NCBI RefSeq assembly: GCF_964033635.1
Contig: NZ_OZ035533.1
Location: forward strand, 124,001-188,000
Source of the DNA: Chitinophaga sp. MM2321
GTDB taxonomy: Bacteria; Bacteroidota; Bacteroidia; Chitinophagales; Chitinophagaceae
Direction: 5' to 3'
DNA: 64,000 nt
Shown piece by piece: positions 17,468 to 25,479 of the stretch (its first letter is position 1; every line of letters begins with the position of its first letter). Position numbers and translations under genes: made by a program. Under the pieces are notes generated by a model. It searched no databases. It was not told where the DNA came from and saw only the letters and a program-made list of their open reading frames with translations.

Positions 17468-17761
17468 TTAACCCAATGCCTGGTTGATGATTTCTTCCAG
17501 CTTTTCCAGTTTCTCCTGGAGGAAGGGCGCCGTAATAGCTTGTGCTTTACCTCCGCTGGTAACGGGGTGAGTTGCATACATGATGAGGGCCATGGCAATA
17601 TAGTCTTGCAGGTCTTTACCAGCATAAGAAGTCTTAAAATCAATGATCTTCTCATTCACTTCTTTCATAATACGGCGTAGCTCTTCTTCTTCTTCCGGTT
17701 TTATCTTGATCCGGTAAGAGCGGTCTGCAACGATAATATTGATAGGAATGAGTTGATCCAT
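17468..17761 (-). CDS. zapA: Cell division protein ZapA
   Basis: This 97-residue protein begins with the ZapA globular head (IPINIIVADRSYRIKIKPEEEE) followed by a coiled-coil tail with DYIAMALIMYA. ZapA binds and bundles FtsZ filaments at the Z-ring. Length and order of segments match the family. It lies 73 bases downstream of a small coiled-coil gene that itself follows pheT by 6 bases, and rny comes next, so it appears to belong to a translation, division and RNA-decay operon. Confidence 0.85.
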   Translation of the reverse strand: MDQLIPINIIVADRSYRIKIKPEEEEELRRIMKEVNEKIIDFKTSYAGKDLQDYIAMALIMYATHPVTSGGKAQAITAPFLQEKLEKLEEIINQALG

Positions 17762-17834
17762 GATCTTTTAGAAATTGCGAAAGACAGTACAGCACAAAAA
17801 ATACTGTGATCTGTCATTTGTAATTATTTTAATA

Positions 17835-18140
17835 TCAGCCATTTAATAAGGCAATGCAGCGGTCAATTTCTTTGATATAATCATTGATTTTACCGCGGAT
17901 TTCCCTTTTAAAGGCTACATCTTCTTCTGCTAAAGTGGTACCCTGGGCGGTGTCTGCAATTTTTCTCAATTGCAGCCTATCCTCCAGTCCCTGTATTGCC
18001 AGTTGCTGCTTTTGCAGCTCCTGCTGTTGTATTTTAACTTCCTCCTTCAGCGATACATTCTCCGTTTGCAGCAACTGGAGCTTTTTCACCAGCAACTGCA
18101 ATCTTTCTTCCACGCGTTGAATGTACTGCTCTAAAACCAT
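17835..18140 (-). CDS. Small coiled-coil protein, ZapB-like by context
   Basis: This 101-residue cytosolic protein is a heptad-rich helix through residues 5-70 (EERLQLLVKKLQLLQTEN, then LKEEVKIQQQELQKQQLAIQ), with a short C-terminal segment INDYIKEIDRCIALLNG. It starts 6 bases after pheT and precedes zapA. Size and all-helical character resemble ZapB-type division coiled coils, but this is context and composition only. The conserved C-terminal segment suggests a specific partner. Confidence 0.75.
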   Translation of the reverse strand: MVLEQYIQRVEERLQLLVKKLQLLQTENVSLKEEVKIQQQELQKQQLAIQGLEDRLQLRKIADTAQGTTLAEEDVAFKREIRGKINDYIKEIDRCIALLNG

Positions 18141-18146
18141 CTTTCT

Positions 18147-20576
18147 TTATCTTCTTATTTCCGCTTGTAACTGCGTTTCAAATGTTTTAACCAATTTGTC
18201 CATTACCCCGTCAATCTCCTTGTCAGTAAGTGTTTTCTGTGTATCCAGAAAGGTAAAGCTCACTGCATAGGATTTTTTGTTCGCCCCCAGTTTCTCGCTC
18301 TCAAACACATCGAAAAGATTTATTTCCTGCAACAGCTGCGACTTTACGGTCCGTGCAGCTGCTTCCACAGCAGCAAATTTAACCTCCTTGTCAAGTACCA
18401 GTGCCAGATCGCGGCGAACGGCAGGGAAGCGGGATATTTCCTTGTAAAAGTTATCACTTTTTTGCAAGAGTCCCAGTATTTTATCCCAATTAAAAGTGGC
18501 ATACCATACCGGCTGCCGGATATCGAACTGTTTCAGTTTCTGTGTAGTTACGCCGCCAAGGGTGACCACTACCTGGTTTTTTACCTTGATTTCCCAGGCT
18601 GGTTGCAGCCCCGGATCGGTACTTTCCACCCATTGCAGGTTGCTATAGCCCAGCTGGCGCAGGATATTGCTGACAAAACCTTTCAGGAAATAGAAATCTA
18701 CCGGGCTGGCTTTGTGCATCCAGGTTTCAGCTGTTTTTTTACCGGTGAGATACAGTACCAAGTGATTGGTTTCACCGTAGCCTTTCTCTTTTACCCGGTA
18801 TGTTTTACCAAATTCAAAGAAGAACAGGTCTTCATTTTTACGGTTCAGGTTATAGGAAATACTCTCCAAACCGGTTTCCAGCATGGAAGGACGCATAATA
18901 TCCAGTTCCACGGTGAGACTGTTCATCATTTTCACGGTATGCTCCAGTACTTCGGGCGTAAAGTATTTGCTGTTGGTAATGGAGTTGGTGAAGATCTCAT
19001 TAAAACCGTTGCCTGCCAGGTAATCGCTGATTTTCTCCTTTACTTTTTCTCCGTCCGGCTGAGCGGAAATAGCGGGAGAGATCGTTACCCGGGACGGGAT
19101 TTCTATATTGTCCAGGCCATCTATACGCATCACTTCCTCTACGAGATCGGCAGGCAGACTGATATCCGGCTTGCTATACGGCACGGATACACGGAGTCCT
19201 TCCGCTGTTTCAGAGAGGATATTGAAGCCGAGGCTGCGCAGAATATTTTTGATTTTTTCAGCAGGATAGTTACTGCCACTGAGTTTACGTATATAGGCAT
19301 ACGTAGTGGTGACCTCCGTTTTGTGTTTTACTACGGGATAAATATCAATGATCTCCGAAGCTGCTTTACCGCCGGCCAGCTCACAGATGAGGGAGGCAGC
19401 GCGTTGCAGTGCAAATACAACATTGGAAATATCCACTCCTTTTTCAAAGCGGGAAGCGGCGTCTGTACGCAGTCCATGACGGAAAGAAGTGGTACGGATA
19501 CCACCGGCGCTGAAAAAGGCGCTTTCCAGGAAAATATTTTGTGTGGTATCGGTTACACCGGAATGGATGCCGCCAAATACACCGGCAATACACATGCCTT
19601 CGCCGGCGCCGTTGCAGATCATGAGGTCTGTTTCGTCCAGCTTTCTTTCTTTCTCATCCAGTGTTATAAAAGGAGTACCCTGCGGGAGATTTTTTACTAC
19701 TACTGCATTCCCTTTTACCGCCGCTGCATCAAAAGCATGCAGGGGCTGACCTGTTTCGTGCAGGATGAAGTTGGTAATATCCACGATGTTATTAATAGGA
19801 CGAACACCGATGGCTTCAAGATGTGTTTTTAGCCATTCCGGCGAAGGGGCTACCTGTACACCGGTGATGCTGATTCCGCTGTACCGCGGGCAGGCATCTG
19901 TATTTTCGATAGTAACGCTGATGGCTAAAGGAGTAGCTGCAACGGGCAGCGCCTTTATTTCCGGCAGTATTACCTGGTATTTATGGGTATGTTCTATATT
20001 ATTAAGGAAAGCGCAAACATCTTTCGCCACGCCGACATGACTCATAGCGTCCATGCGATTGGGGGTAAGACCAATTTCGAAGATATGGTCCTGGGCAGGC
20101 CGGAATACTTCGCTGGCAGGGGTACCTGGTTGTAAAGCCGCGTCCAGCACCATAATGCCGTCGTGACTATTGCCCAGCCCGATTTCATCTTCAGCGCAAA
20201 TCATGCCCTGGCTTTCTTCCCCACGGATCTTTGCTTTTTTCATGGTCAGCGGCTCGCCGCCAATGGGATAGATAGTGACGCCGATAGGGGCTACCACTAC
20301 TTTTTGTCCAACGGCCACATTGGGCGCGCCACATACAATATGGAGGGGCGCTCCGTTGCCGGTATTAACTGTTGTGAGCCTCAGCTTATCTGCGTTGGGG
20401 TGTTGTTCTGCGGTCAGTACTTCACCTATCACCAATCCTGCCAGACTACCCTTCACCGCTTCAAATTTTTCGAGGCTTTCCACTTCCAGGCCTATACGTG
20501 TTAAAATAGTGGATAGTTCCTCCGGTGTAGGCTTTACTGGTAAATAATCACAAAGCCAGTTGTATGAAATCGTCAT
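18147..20576 (-). CDS. pheT: Phenylalanyl-tRNA synthetase beta subunit
   Basis: This 809-residue protein is the large subunit of the alpha2-beta2 enzyme that charges tRNA-Phe. The start MTISYNWLCDYL is the family N-terminus. Domains in order are the EMAP/tRNA-binding fold (about 40-150, with HIVCGAPNVAVGQKVVVAPIG), B3/B4 editing domain (RYSGISITGVQVAPSPEWL), B5 (about 400-475, with GSNYPAEKIKNILRSLGF), the catalytic-like core and the C-terminal FDX-ACB anticodon-binding domain (SRFPAVRRDLALVLDKEV near residue 715). The alpha subunit pheS is not in the window. It leads the leftward operon with the coiled-coil gene and zapA. Confidence 0.98.
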   Translation of the reverse strand: MTISYNWLCDYLPVKPTPEELSTILTRIGLEVESLEKFEAVKGSLAGLVIGEVLTAEQHPNADKLRLTTVNTGNGAPLHIVCGAPNVAVGQKVVVAPIGVTIYPIGGEPLTMKKAKIRGEESQGMICAEDEIGLGNSHDGIMVLDAALQPGTPASEVFRPAQDHIFEIGLTPNRMDAMSHVGVAKDVCAFLNNIEHTHKYQVILPEIKALPVAATPLAISVTIENTDACPRYSGISITGVQVAPSPEWLKTHLEAIGVRPINNIVDITNFILHETGQPLHAFDAAAVKGNAVVVKNLPQGTPFITLDEKERKLDETDLMICNGAGEGMCIAGVFGGIHSGVTDTTQNIFLESAFFSAGGIRTTSFRHGLRTDAASRFEKGVDISNVVFALQRAASLICELAGGKAASEIIDIYPVVKHKTEVTTTYAYIRKLSGSNYPAEKIKNILRSLGFNILSETAEGLRVSVPYSKPDISLPADLVEEVMRIDGLDNIEIPSRVTISPAISAQPDGEKVKEKISDYLAGNGFNEIFTNSITNSKYFTPEVLEHTVKMMNSLTVELDIMRPSMLETGLESISYNLNRKNEDLFFFEFGKTYRVKEKGYGETNHLVLYLTGKKTAETWMHKASPVDFYFLKGFVSNILRQLGYSNLQWVESTDPGLQPAWEIKVKNQVVVTLGGVTTQKLKQFDIRQPVWYATFNWDKILGLLQKSDNFYKEISRFPAVRRDLALVLDKEVKFAAVEAAARTVKSQLLQEINLFDVFESEKLGANKKSYAVSFTFLDTQKTLTDKEIDGVMDKLVKTFETQLQAEIRR

Positions 20577-20596
20577 TTGTCAGCTCAATTTATAAA

Positions 20597-20627
20597 GAAG
20601 CGTAAAGTTAAGAAAGTTTCACGCAAA
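20597..20627 (-). promoter_or_regulatory. Possible promoter of the pheT operon
   Basis: On the minus strand a TTTG (20627-20624), 19 bases, then TACGCTTC (20604-20597), a partial match to TAnnTTTG. It sits 20 bases before the pheT ATG. A second TTTG lies 9 bases further upstream. The -7 box is weak, so this is tentative. Confidence 0.4.
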
Positions 20628-20742
20628 GCCGCAAAGAAGGCAACGGTACAACGATTAATATCTGATAAATAAATGTTTATCTGCATTTATAAGTAGTATT
20701 TCCGGATCAGGATACCAGGAGCAGAATGGCTTTTCGCTAAGA

Positions 20743-21060
20743 TGGTCCGGAGGACCGCACATCGGTAAGCCGGGGTTTTAACCCCGGTTATGGCGGTAAA
20801 TCCGGTTAATCTCCGTGGAGGTCTTCATGCGGAATTATCACCGGTTTATCTCCGTGGATATCTCTACGGAGATTATTGTGGATATCCTCGTTGGATCATC
20901 CCGGTTTCTCTCCGCGGAAACCATCGTGGGATGATCCCGGAAACCGTCGCCTCGTTTTATACGGTGACCATTACGGGTTAACGCATTTTTTTGCCGGGAT
21001 TTAAACGCCGGTTTACCGATGTGCGGTTCTCCGGATCAATAGTATCGGAGTGCGTTTTTT
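20743..21060 (+). other. Multi-hairpin structured element, possible noncoding RNA
   Basis: Arms 20743-20780 and 21001-21038 form a long outer stem; four of its differences from perfect pairing become G-U pairs if the plus strand is transcribed. Inside are nested hairpins: 20770-20787 (CCGGGGTT/AACCCCGG), CTCC-GT-GGAG at 20811-20820, 20848-20872 (ATCTCCGT/ACGGAGAT), 20893-20937 (GGATCATCCC/GGGATGATCC enclosing GGTTTC/GAAACC) and ACCGT/ACGGT at 20943-20965. A unit beginning CCGGTT, with CTCCG(T/C)GGA a few bases later, recurs at 20802, 20841 and 20901. A short stem CTCCG/CGGAG (21029-21050) followed by T6 (21055-21060) could be a terminator. No protein-coding case: the only ORF here mirrors the DNA repeats. 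Function unknown. Confidence 0.6.
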
Positions 21061-21182
21061 GCTATGATTAACAGGGACTTACAGGAGCGGCTATACGTAA
21101 TTGAGCAATGTTTGAAGGTTTTTGATGAAGAGCAGGTGATTTTTTACTTCCTGACTGGATGCTTTTACGGCCTTAAATTTTT

Positions 21183-21360
21183 TTTTGCACAATGTGTGTG
21201 AATAATCTGACCTTTGCATAGGAATTTTTTCTTGTTTCGGTGGATAACCATAGTAGCGTCAGTGGATAACTGACATTTTGCTGGTGGATAATCTGTGCGT
21301 GAAGCTTAATAAATTTAATGGTCAAATAAAAGGCGTTAATTAAAAAAATGCCTTTACCTT
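21183..21360. other. DnaA-box cluster with AT-rich flank: candidate oriC or DnaA-controlled dnaB region
   Basis: Two sites match the consensus TTWTNCACA exactly: TTTTGCACA at 21183-21191 (plus) and TTATTCACA at 21197-21205 (minus). Three further minus-strand sites, TTATCCACC, TTATCCACT and TTATCCACC, start at 21239, 21261 and 21283, exactly 22 bp apart, each 8 of 9 to TTATCCACA. About 60 bases of very AT-rich DNA follow (21300-21355). The gap lies between leftward pheT and rightward dnaB and is the largest gene-free stretch here. Whether it is the chromosomal origin cannot be decided from 64 kb; dnaA is not in the window. The rest of the gap to 21509 shows no other clear feature. Confidence 0.55.
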
Positions 21361-21509
21361 AGTTTGTACGGCTCGAAAAAGTTTACAATTTCTTAAAGCA
21401 GGAATCGTTGTAGAATGCGGAAATAAATGCATGCAAATAATTGTAAAAATATCTGGAAAGGCCATTGACAGTAACCTTTTATTAACATTTTTTAATACAC
21501 TAACCATAA

Positions 21510-23075
21510 ATGGATCTCAATCTTAAGAAAGACCGCAATGTGCGTAGAAAACCGTCCATTGAAGTGTCATCCTTGGTGTATGGCAAGATACCACCACAGG
21601 CTAAAGAATTGGAAGAAGCTGTTTTGGGAGCCGTAATGCTGGAGAAAGGTGCTTTTGATATTGTAATTGAAATATTGAAAGGCGAATGTTTTTATGTAGA
21701 AGCACACCAGCTGATATTTTCCGCCATGACAAGACTGGCGGCCAAATCAATGCCGGTAGACATTCTCACCGTTACAGAAGAACTCAAATCAATGGGTTCC
21801 CTGGAAGCAATAGGTGGTCCGTTTACGGTCATGAAACTTACCAATGCGGTTGTGTCTTCTGCAAATATAGAAGCACACGCGCGTATCATCCTGCAAAAAT
21901 TCATTCAGCGTGAACTGATCAGGATTTCCGGTGAAATCCTGACGGAGTCGTATGAAGATACCGCCGATGTATTTGACCTGCTCGACAGCGCAGAGTCAAA
22001 ACTGTTTGAGATCACGAATAATCACTTACGGAAAAACTATGATTCTATTGACCGCGTCCTGGTAAATACCATGAAGCGGATCGAAGATCTGCGTAATAAA
22101 GGAGATGATATTACAGGGGTGCCTTCGGGCTTCCCGTCGCTGGATGCGGTTACCTATGGCTGGCAATCAACGGATCTGATCATCATTGCGGCACGTCCGT
22201 CTGTGGGTAAGACCGCTTTTGCCCTGAACCTGGCGCGTAATGCGGCGCTGCATCCCCGCTTCCCGAAAGGCGCGGCAATCTTCTCTTTGGAAATGTCCTC
22301 CGGTCAGATTGTACAACGTATCCTCTCGGCCGAATCGGAGATAAAACTGGAAAAGATTTCGCGTGGTAAACTGGAAGAGTATGAAATGAAGAAGCTGATG
22401 ACCCATGGTATTGAACGCCTGGCCAAAGCTCCTATCTTCATTGATGATACACCGGCGCTCAACATCTTTGAACTACGCGCCAAATGCCGCAGGCTCGTAC
22501 ACAACCACGGCGTAGGCGTGATCATCATTGACTACCTGCAGCTGATGAGTGGTAGCAGCGATGGACGCGGTACTAACCGTGAACAGGAGATCAGTAAGAT
22601 CTCCCGCGATCTGAAAGGGCTCGCAAAGGAATTGCAGGTACCGGTTATCGCCCTGTCGCAGTTGAGCCGTGATGTGGAAAAACGTAAAGACGGTAACAAG
22701 ATGCCGCAGTTGAGTGATCTCCGTGAATCCGGCGCGATTGAGCAGGATGCGGACATGGTAATGTTCCTTTATCGTCCTGAATACTACGAAATCAATACCA
22801 ATGAAATGGGTGAATCCAACAAAGGAGAAACCCACGTTCGTATAGCCAAGCACCGTAACGGTCAGCTGGACACTATCAAACTCAGGGCTGTATTGGAATT
22901 CCAACGCTTTGAAGATGATGGCAGCCTTGAAAACCCCGGTGGTGGCAGTCCCTTCGCAGGTATCCGTCAGCAGCATAGCGGCGGCGGTAATGATGAGGCG
23001 AAACTGTATATACAGAAAGGGTCCAAGATGAATGATATGAACTTCGATGAAGGCTTTGAAGATGCACCATTTTAG
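21510..23075 (+). CDS. dnaB: Replicative DNA helicase DnaB
   Basis: DnaB is the hexameric helicase that unwinds DNA at the replication fork. The 521-residue protein has the N-terminal primase-interacting domain with PPQAKELEEAVLGAVML (residues 29-45), a linker, and the RecA-like ATPase domain with Walker A PSVGKT (residues 230-235, Lys234) and Walker B IIIDYLQLM near 340. The H4-like SQLSRDVEKR and DLRESGAIEQDADMV segments follow. No intein interrupts it. The C-terminal tail is acidic (NFDEGFEDAPF). A leader of up to 300 bases with a DnaA-box cluster precedes it, and an intrinsic terminator lies 27 bases after the stop. Confidence 0.98.
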   Translation: MDLNLKKDRNVRRKPSIEVSSLVYGKIPPQAKELEEAVLGAVMLEKGAFDIVIEILKGECFYVEAHQLIFSAMTRLAAKSMPVDILTVTEELKSMGSLEAIGGPFTVMKLTNAVVSSANIEAHARIILQKFIQRELIRISGEILTESYEDTADVFDLLDSAESKLFEITNNHLRKNYDSIDRVLVNTMKRIEDLRNKGDDITGVPSGFPSLDAVTYGWQSTDLIIIAARPSVGKTAFALNLARNAALHPRFPKGAAIFSLEMSSGQIVQRILSAESEIKLEKISRGKLEEYEMKKLMTHGIERLAKAPIFIDDTPALNIFELRAKCRRLVHNHGVGVIIIDYLQLMSGSSDGRGTNREQEISKISRDLKGLAKELQVPVIALSQLSRDVEKRKDGNKMPQLSDLRESGAIEQDADMVMFLYRPEYYEINTNEMGESNKGETHVRIAKHRNGQLDTIKLRAVLEFQRFEDDGSLENPGGGSPFAGIRQQHSGGGNDEAKLYIQKGSKMNDMNFDEGFEDAPF

Positions 23076-23102
23076 CAAATAAATAATTAATAATTGCATA
23101 AG

Positions 23103-23131
23103 AGCCGGCATCAAATGATCGCCGGCTTTTT
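23103..23131 (+). terminator. Rho-independent terminator of dnaB
   Basis: AGCCGGC (23103-23109) pairs with GCCGGCT (23121-23127), with an inner ATCA/TGAT pairing possible in the loop, followed by a T-run to 23131. Confidence 0.88.
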
Positions 23132-23136
23132 ATATT

Positions 23137-23225
23137 AGGATTTGCAGGATGATAAGGATAGATATTACATCCGTTATAAAAACAAAACATCCATCCTTAC
23201 AATCCTTACAATCTTGTAAATCCTG
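23137..23225. repeat. Decayed long inverted repeat before the MATE gene
   Basis: The segment 23137-23160 pairs imperfectly with about 23200-23225; several differences are C/T changes that allow G-U pairing. The right side also carries direct repeats (ATCCTTACA twice, TAATCCTGGTC at 23218-23240). It looks like a degenerate relative of the perfect hairpins elsewhere in the window; TCCTGGT also appears at the end of the 10351-10457 hairpin. Confidence 0.5.
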
Positions 23226-23241
23226 GTCTAATCCTGGTCTA

Positions 23242-24606
23242 ATGAGACAGCTTTATTTTAAATACAAAGATTTTTACAAGGATAATTTCAGTTTAGCCTA
23301 CCCCGTAGTCATTTCACAACTGGGGCATACCCTGGTTGGATTGTCAGATAGTCTTATTATTGGTCATACCGGTAAGGTACCGCTGGCGGCTGTATCGCTG
23401 GGCAACAGTTTGTTTACCATCTTTATGGTAACAGGTATCGGGTTTTCTTATGGTCTTACTCCGTTGATCGCACAGGAAAATGGTCGTGGCAACAAAAATG
23501 CTATCGGCCGGCTGCTTAGTCATAGTCTCGTTATTAATATGATTGTTGGGATATTGTTATCCGCAGTTATTTATATAGGAAGTACACACCTTAATCTGTT
23601 GAAACAGGAGCCGGATGTAGCGGAACAGGCGAGGCCGTTTTTACGCTACCTGGGCTTCTCTTTTATTCCGCTGATGTTGTTCTTATCTTTTAAGCAGTTT
23701 GCCGAAGGGCTGGGCTTTACACGGCAGGCGATGAACATCAGTATCATAGGTAATGTGATCAACATTGTCATTGGTATCACGCTGGTGTATGGCTTTTTTG
23801 GTTTTCCGCGTATGGGTGTGGTGGGTGTGGGTATCGCTACTTTTATCGACAGGCTGATCATGGGTATTACGATGGCTTTTTATGTATTGCGTGCACCCCG
23901 TTTCAAACCTTACCTGCGTGTTTTCAGTCTCTCCCGGCTGAAGGCGGCGACAATAAAAAAGATCCTCGGCATTGGCACACCGGTAGCCCTGCAATACATT
24001 TTTGAAGTGAGTGCATTCAGTGGCGCTGCCATCATGGTAGGCTGGATGGGCGCTGCCGAACTGGCTGCGCACCAGATAGCACTTAGCCTGGCTGCTATGA
24101 CCTATATGATGGCCAGCGGGATCTCTGCAGCGGCAGGTATCAGGAGTGGTAATAATTTCGGGAAGAAAGATTTTCAATCGTTGCGTTTGTCGGCGATTGC
24201 CAGCTACCACATGGTGCTGGTGCTGATGGGAGGCGCTGCGCTGCTGTTTACCTTTGGTAACCAGTTGTTGCCAACGATGTATATCAATGATCCGCAGGTA
24301 GTACATATTGCTTCCGGGTTGCTTGTGATTGCAGCCTTCTTCCAGTTATTTGACGGTACACAGGTAGTAGGGTTGGGAATCCTCCGGGGTTTGGGTGATG
24401 TGCGTGTCCCTACGCTGATCACGATGGTGGCTTACTGGGTGATTGGCTTGCCGCTGGGGTATTACCTGGGCATAACCCTGGGCTTCGGCGTAGAAGGGGT
24501 ATGGTGGGCGCTGCTGTTAGGGTTGCTGGTCGCTTCGGCATTACTCTTTGTACGGTTCCATACCAAAACAAAAAAACTGGATCAGGATTTACAGAATCCT
24601 TTTTAA
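23242..24606 (+). CDS. MATE family multidrug/Na+ antiporter
   Basis: The start at 23242 (MRQLYFKYKDFYKDNF) is used because the in-frame ATG at 23149 would place 31 repeat-derived residues in front. The 454-residue inner-membrane protein has about 12 hydrophobic helices in two similar halves, beginning LAYPVVISQLGHTLVGLSDS and LIIGHTGKVPLAAVSLGNS, the MATE opening signature. The second half has ALQYIFEVSAFSGAAIMVG. MATE pumps export cationic drugs or metabolites using Na+ or H+ gradients; the substrate is unknown. The gene ends inside the promoter of rsmE. Confidence 0.9.
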   Translation: MRQLYFKYKDFYKDNFSLAYPVVISQLGHTLVGLSDSLIIGHTGKVPLAAVSLGNSLFTIFMVTGIGFSYGLTPLIAQENGRGNKNAIGRLLSHSLVINMIVGILLSAVIYIGSTHLNLLKQEPDVAEQARPFLRYLGFSFIPLMLFLSFKQFAEGLGFTRQAMNISIIGNVINIVIGITLVYGFFGFPRMGVVGVGIATFIDRLIMGITMAFYVLRAPRFKPYLRVFSLSRLKAATIKKILGIGTPVALQYIFEVSAFSGAAIMVGWMGAAELAAHQIALSLAAMTYMMASGISAAAGIRSGNNFGKKDFQSLRLSAIASYHMVLVLMGGAALLFTFGNQLLPTMYINDPQVVHIASGLLVIAAFFQLFDGTQVVGLGILRGLGDVRVPTLITMVAYWVIGLPLGYYLGITLGFGVEGVWWALLLGLLVASALLFVRFHTKTKKLDQDLQNPF

Positions 24607-24631
24607 ATCCTGTTAACCTGGTTTACCTTTG
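24601..24631 (+). promoter_or_regulatory. Promoter of rsmE overlapping the MATE stop codon
   Basis: TTTT (24601-24604), 19 bases, then TACCTTTG (24624-24631), a perfect -7 box. The ATG of rsmE begins 6 bases after the box, so transcription should start at or next to the ATG: a leaderless mRNA. Confidence 0.6.
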
Positions 24632-24636
24632 CGCAC

Positions 24637-25344
24637 ATGGAATTGCCTGTTTTTTACGCGCCTGATATACAGCCGGATGCTGCTGAATACACCATGAATG
24701 AGGATACTTCCAAGTATTGTATCCAGGTACTCCGCCATGAAAAGGGGGATGGTGTGTTGCTGGCAGATGGTCGTGGGCATAAGTTTACGGCTGTTATTAC
24801 AGATGATAACCGGAAGCGTTGCGGGGTGAAAATCACCCAATGTGAAACGGTGCCTCCGCCTGTACCGGCACTTCGTATAGCCATCTCCTTTACAAAAAGT
24901 GCTTCACGCATAGAATGGTTCCTGGAAAAAGCGACCGAAATAGGGATTCAAACTATTATTCCGCTGGTGAGCCAGCGAACAGAGAAAGAGAAAATAAAAG
25001 CAGAGCGGCTGCAAAATATATTAGTGTCTGCCATGTTGCAATCGCGGCAGTTTTATCTGCCCGATCTGCAGGCGCCGCAGGCTTTTGATAAAGTGGTGAA
25101 AAGCAATAAAGATCCGCAGCAACTGATTGCTCACTGTATTCCTGAAGAGAAAAAAGAATTGCAGCATCAGCTGCAGGCTGGTAAGGATACCATTATACTC
25201 ATTGGCCCCGAAGGTGATTTTACACCGGAAGAAATAAAACTGGCACTGGATCAGGGCTTCCTGCCTGTGTCATTGGGGAAAACACGCCTGCGCACAGAAA
25301 CAGCCGGCATGGTGGCGGTGACGATCATGAATACCAACCAATAA
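24637..25344 (+). CDS. rsmE: 16S rRNA (uracil-1498-N3)-methyltransferase RsmE
   Basis: RsmE methylates U1498 of 16S rRNA in the 30S subunit using S-adenosylmethionine. The 235-residue protein starts with the PUA-like N-domain (MELPVFYAPDIQP, then SKYCIQVLRHEKGD) and ends with a SPOUT knot: LIGPEGDFTPEE (residues 188-199) and LGKTRLRTETAG (213-224), the cofactor-binding loops. Length is typical (230-250). The start is fixed by the conserved opening residues and makes the transcript practically leaderless given the -7 box just upstream. A 46-bp inverted repeat follows the stop. Confidence 0.95.
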   Translation: MELPVFYAPDIQPDAAEYTMNEDTSKYCIQVLRHEKGDGVLLADGRGHKFTAVITDDNRKRCGVKITQCETVPPPVPALRIAISFTKSASRIEWFLEKATEIGIQTIIPLVSQRTEKEKIKAERLQNILVSAMLQSRQFYLPDLQAPQAFDKVVKSNKDPQQLIAHCIPEEKKELQHQLQAGKDTIILIGPEGDFTPEEIKLALDQGFLPVSLGKTRLRTETAGMVAVTIMNTNQ

Positions 25345-25353
25345 AATTTACGA

Positions 25354-25460
25354 ATTTTTTGATTTACGAATTTTGGAATTTAAAATGCAGCGAAGATGAT
25401 CTGATAACAAAAACTCATCTTCGCTGCATTTTAAATTCCAAAATTCGTAAATCAAAAAAT
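25354..25460. terminator. Long perfect inverted repeat (46-bp arms), bidirectional terminator
   Basis: Arms 25354-25399 and 25415-25460 match perfectly around a 15-base loop. Short direct repeats (TTTACGAATTTT) sit at the base, and T-runs are available on both strands. It separates convergent rsmE and the TerC-family gene, so it can stop transcription from both. Confidence 0.9.
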
Positions 25461-25479
25461 CAAAAAATCCCTGAACGGG

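Noticed and set aside
18462..19832. 456-codon plus-strand ORF opposite pheT
   Set aside because: It lies wholly antisense to a well-supported pheT and shows no recognisable domain; long shadow ORFs are common here.
20790..20981. 63-codon plus-strand ORF inside the structured element
   Set aside because: Its repeated LRG segments simply mirror the DNA repeats; no start signal or family; the DNA structure explains the region better.
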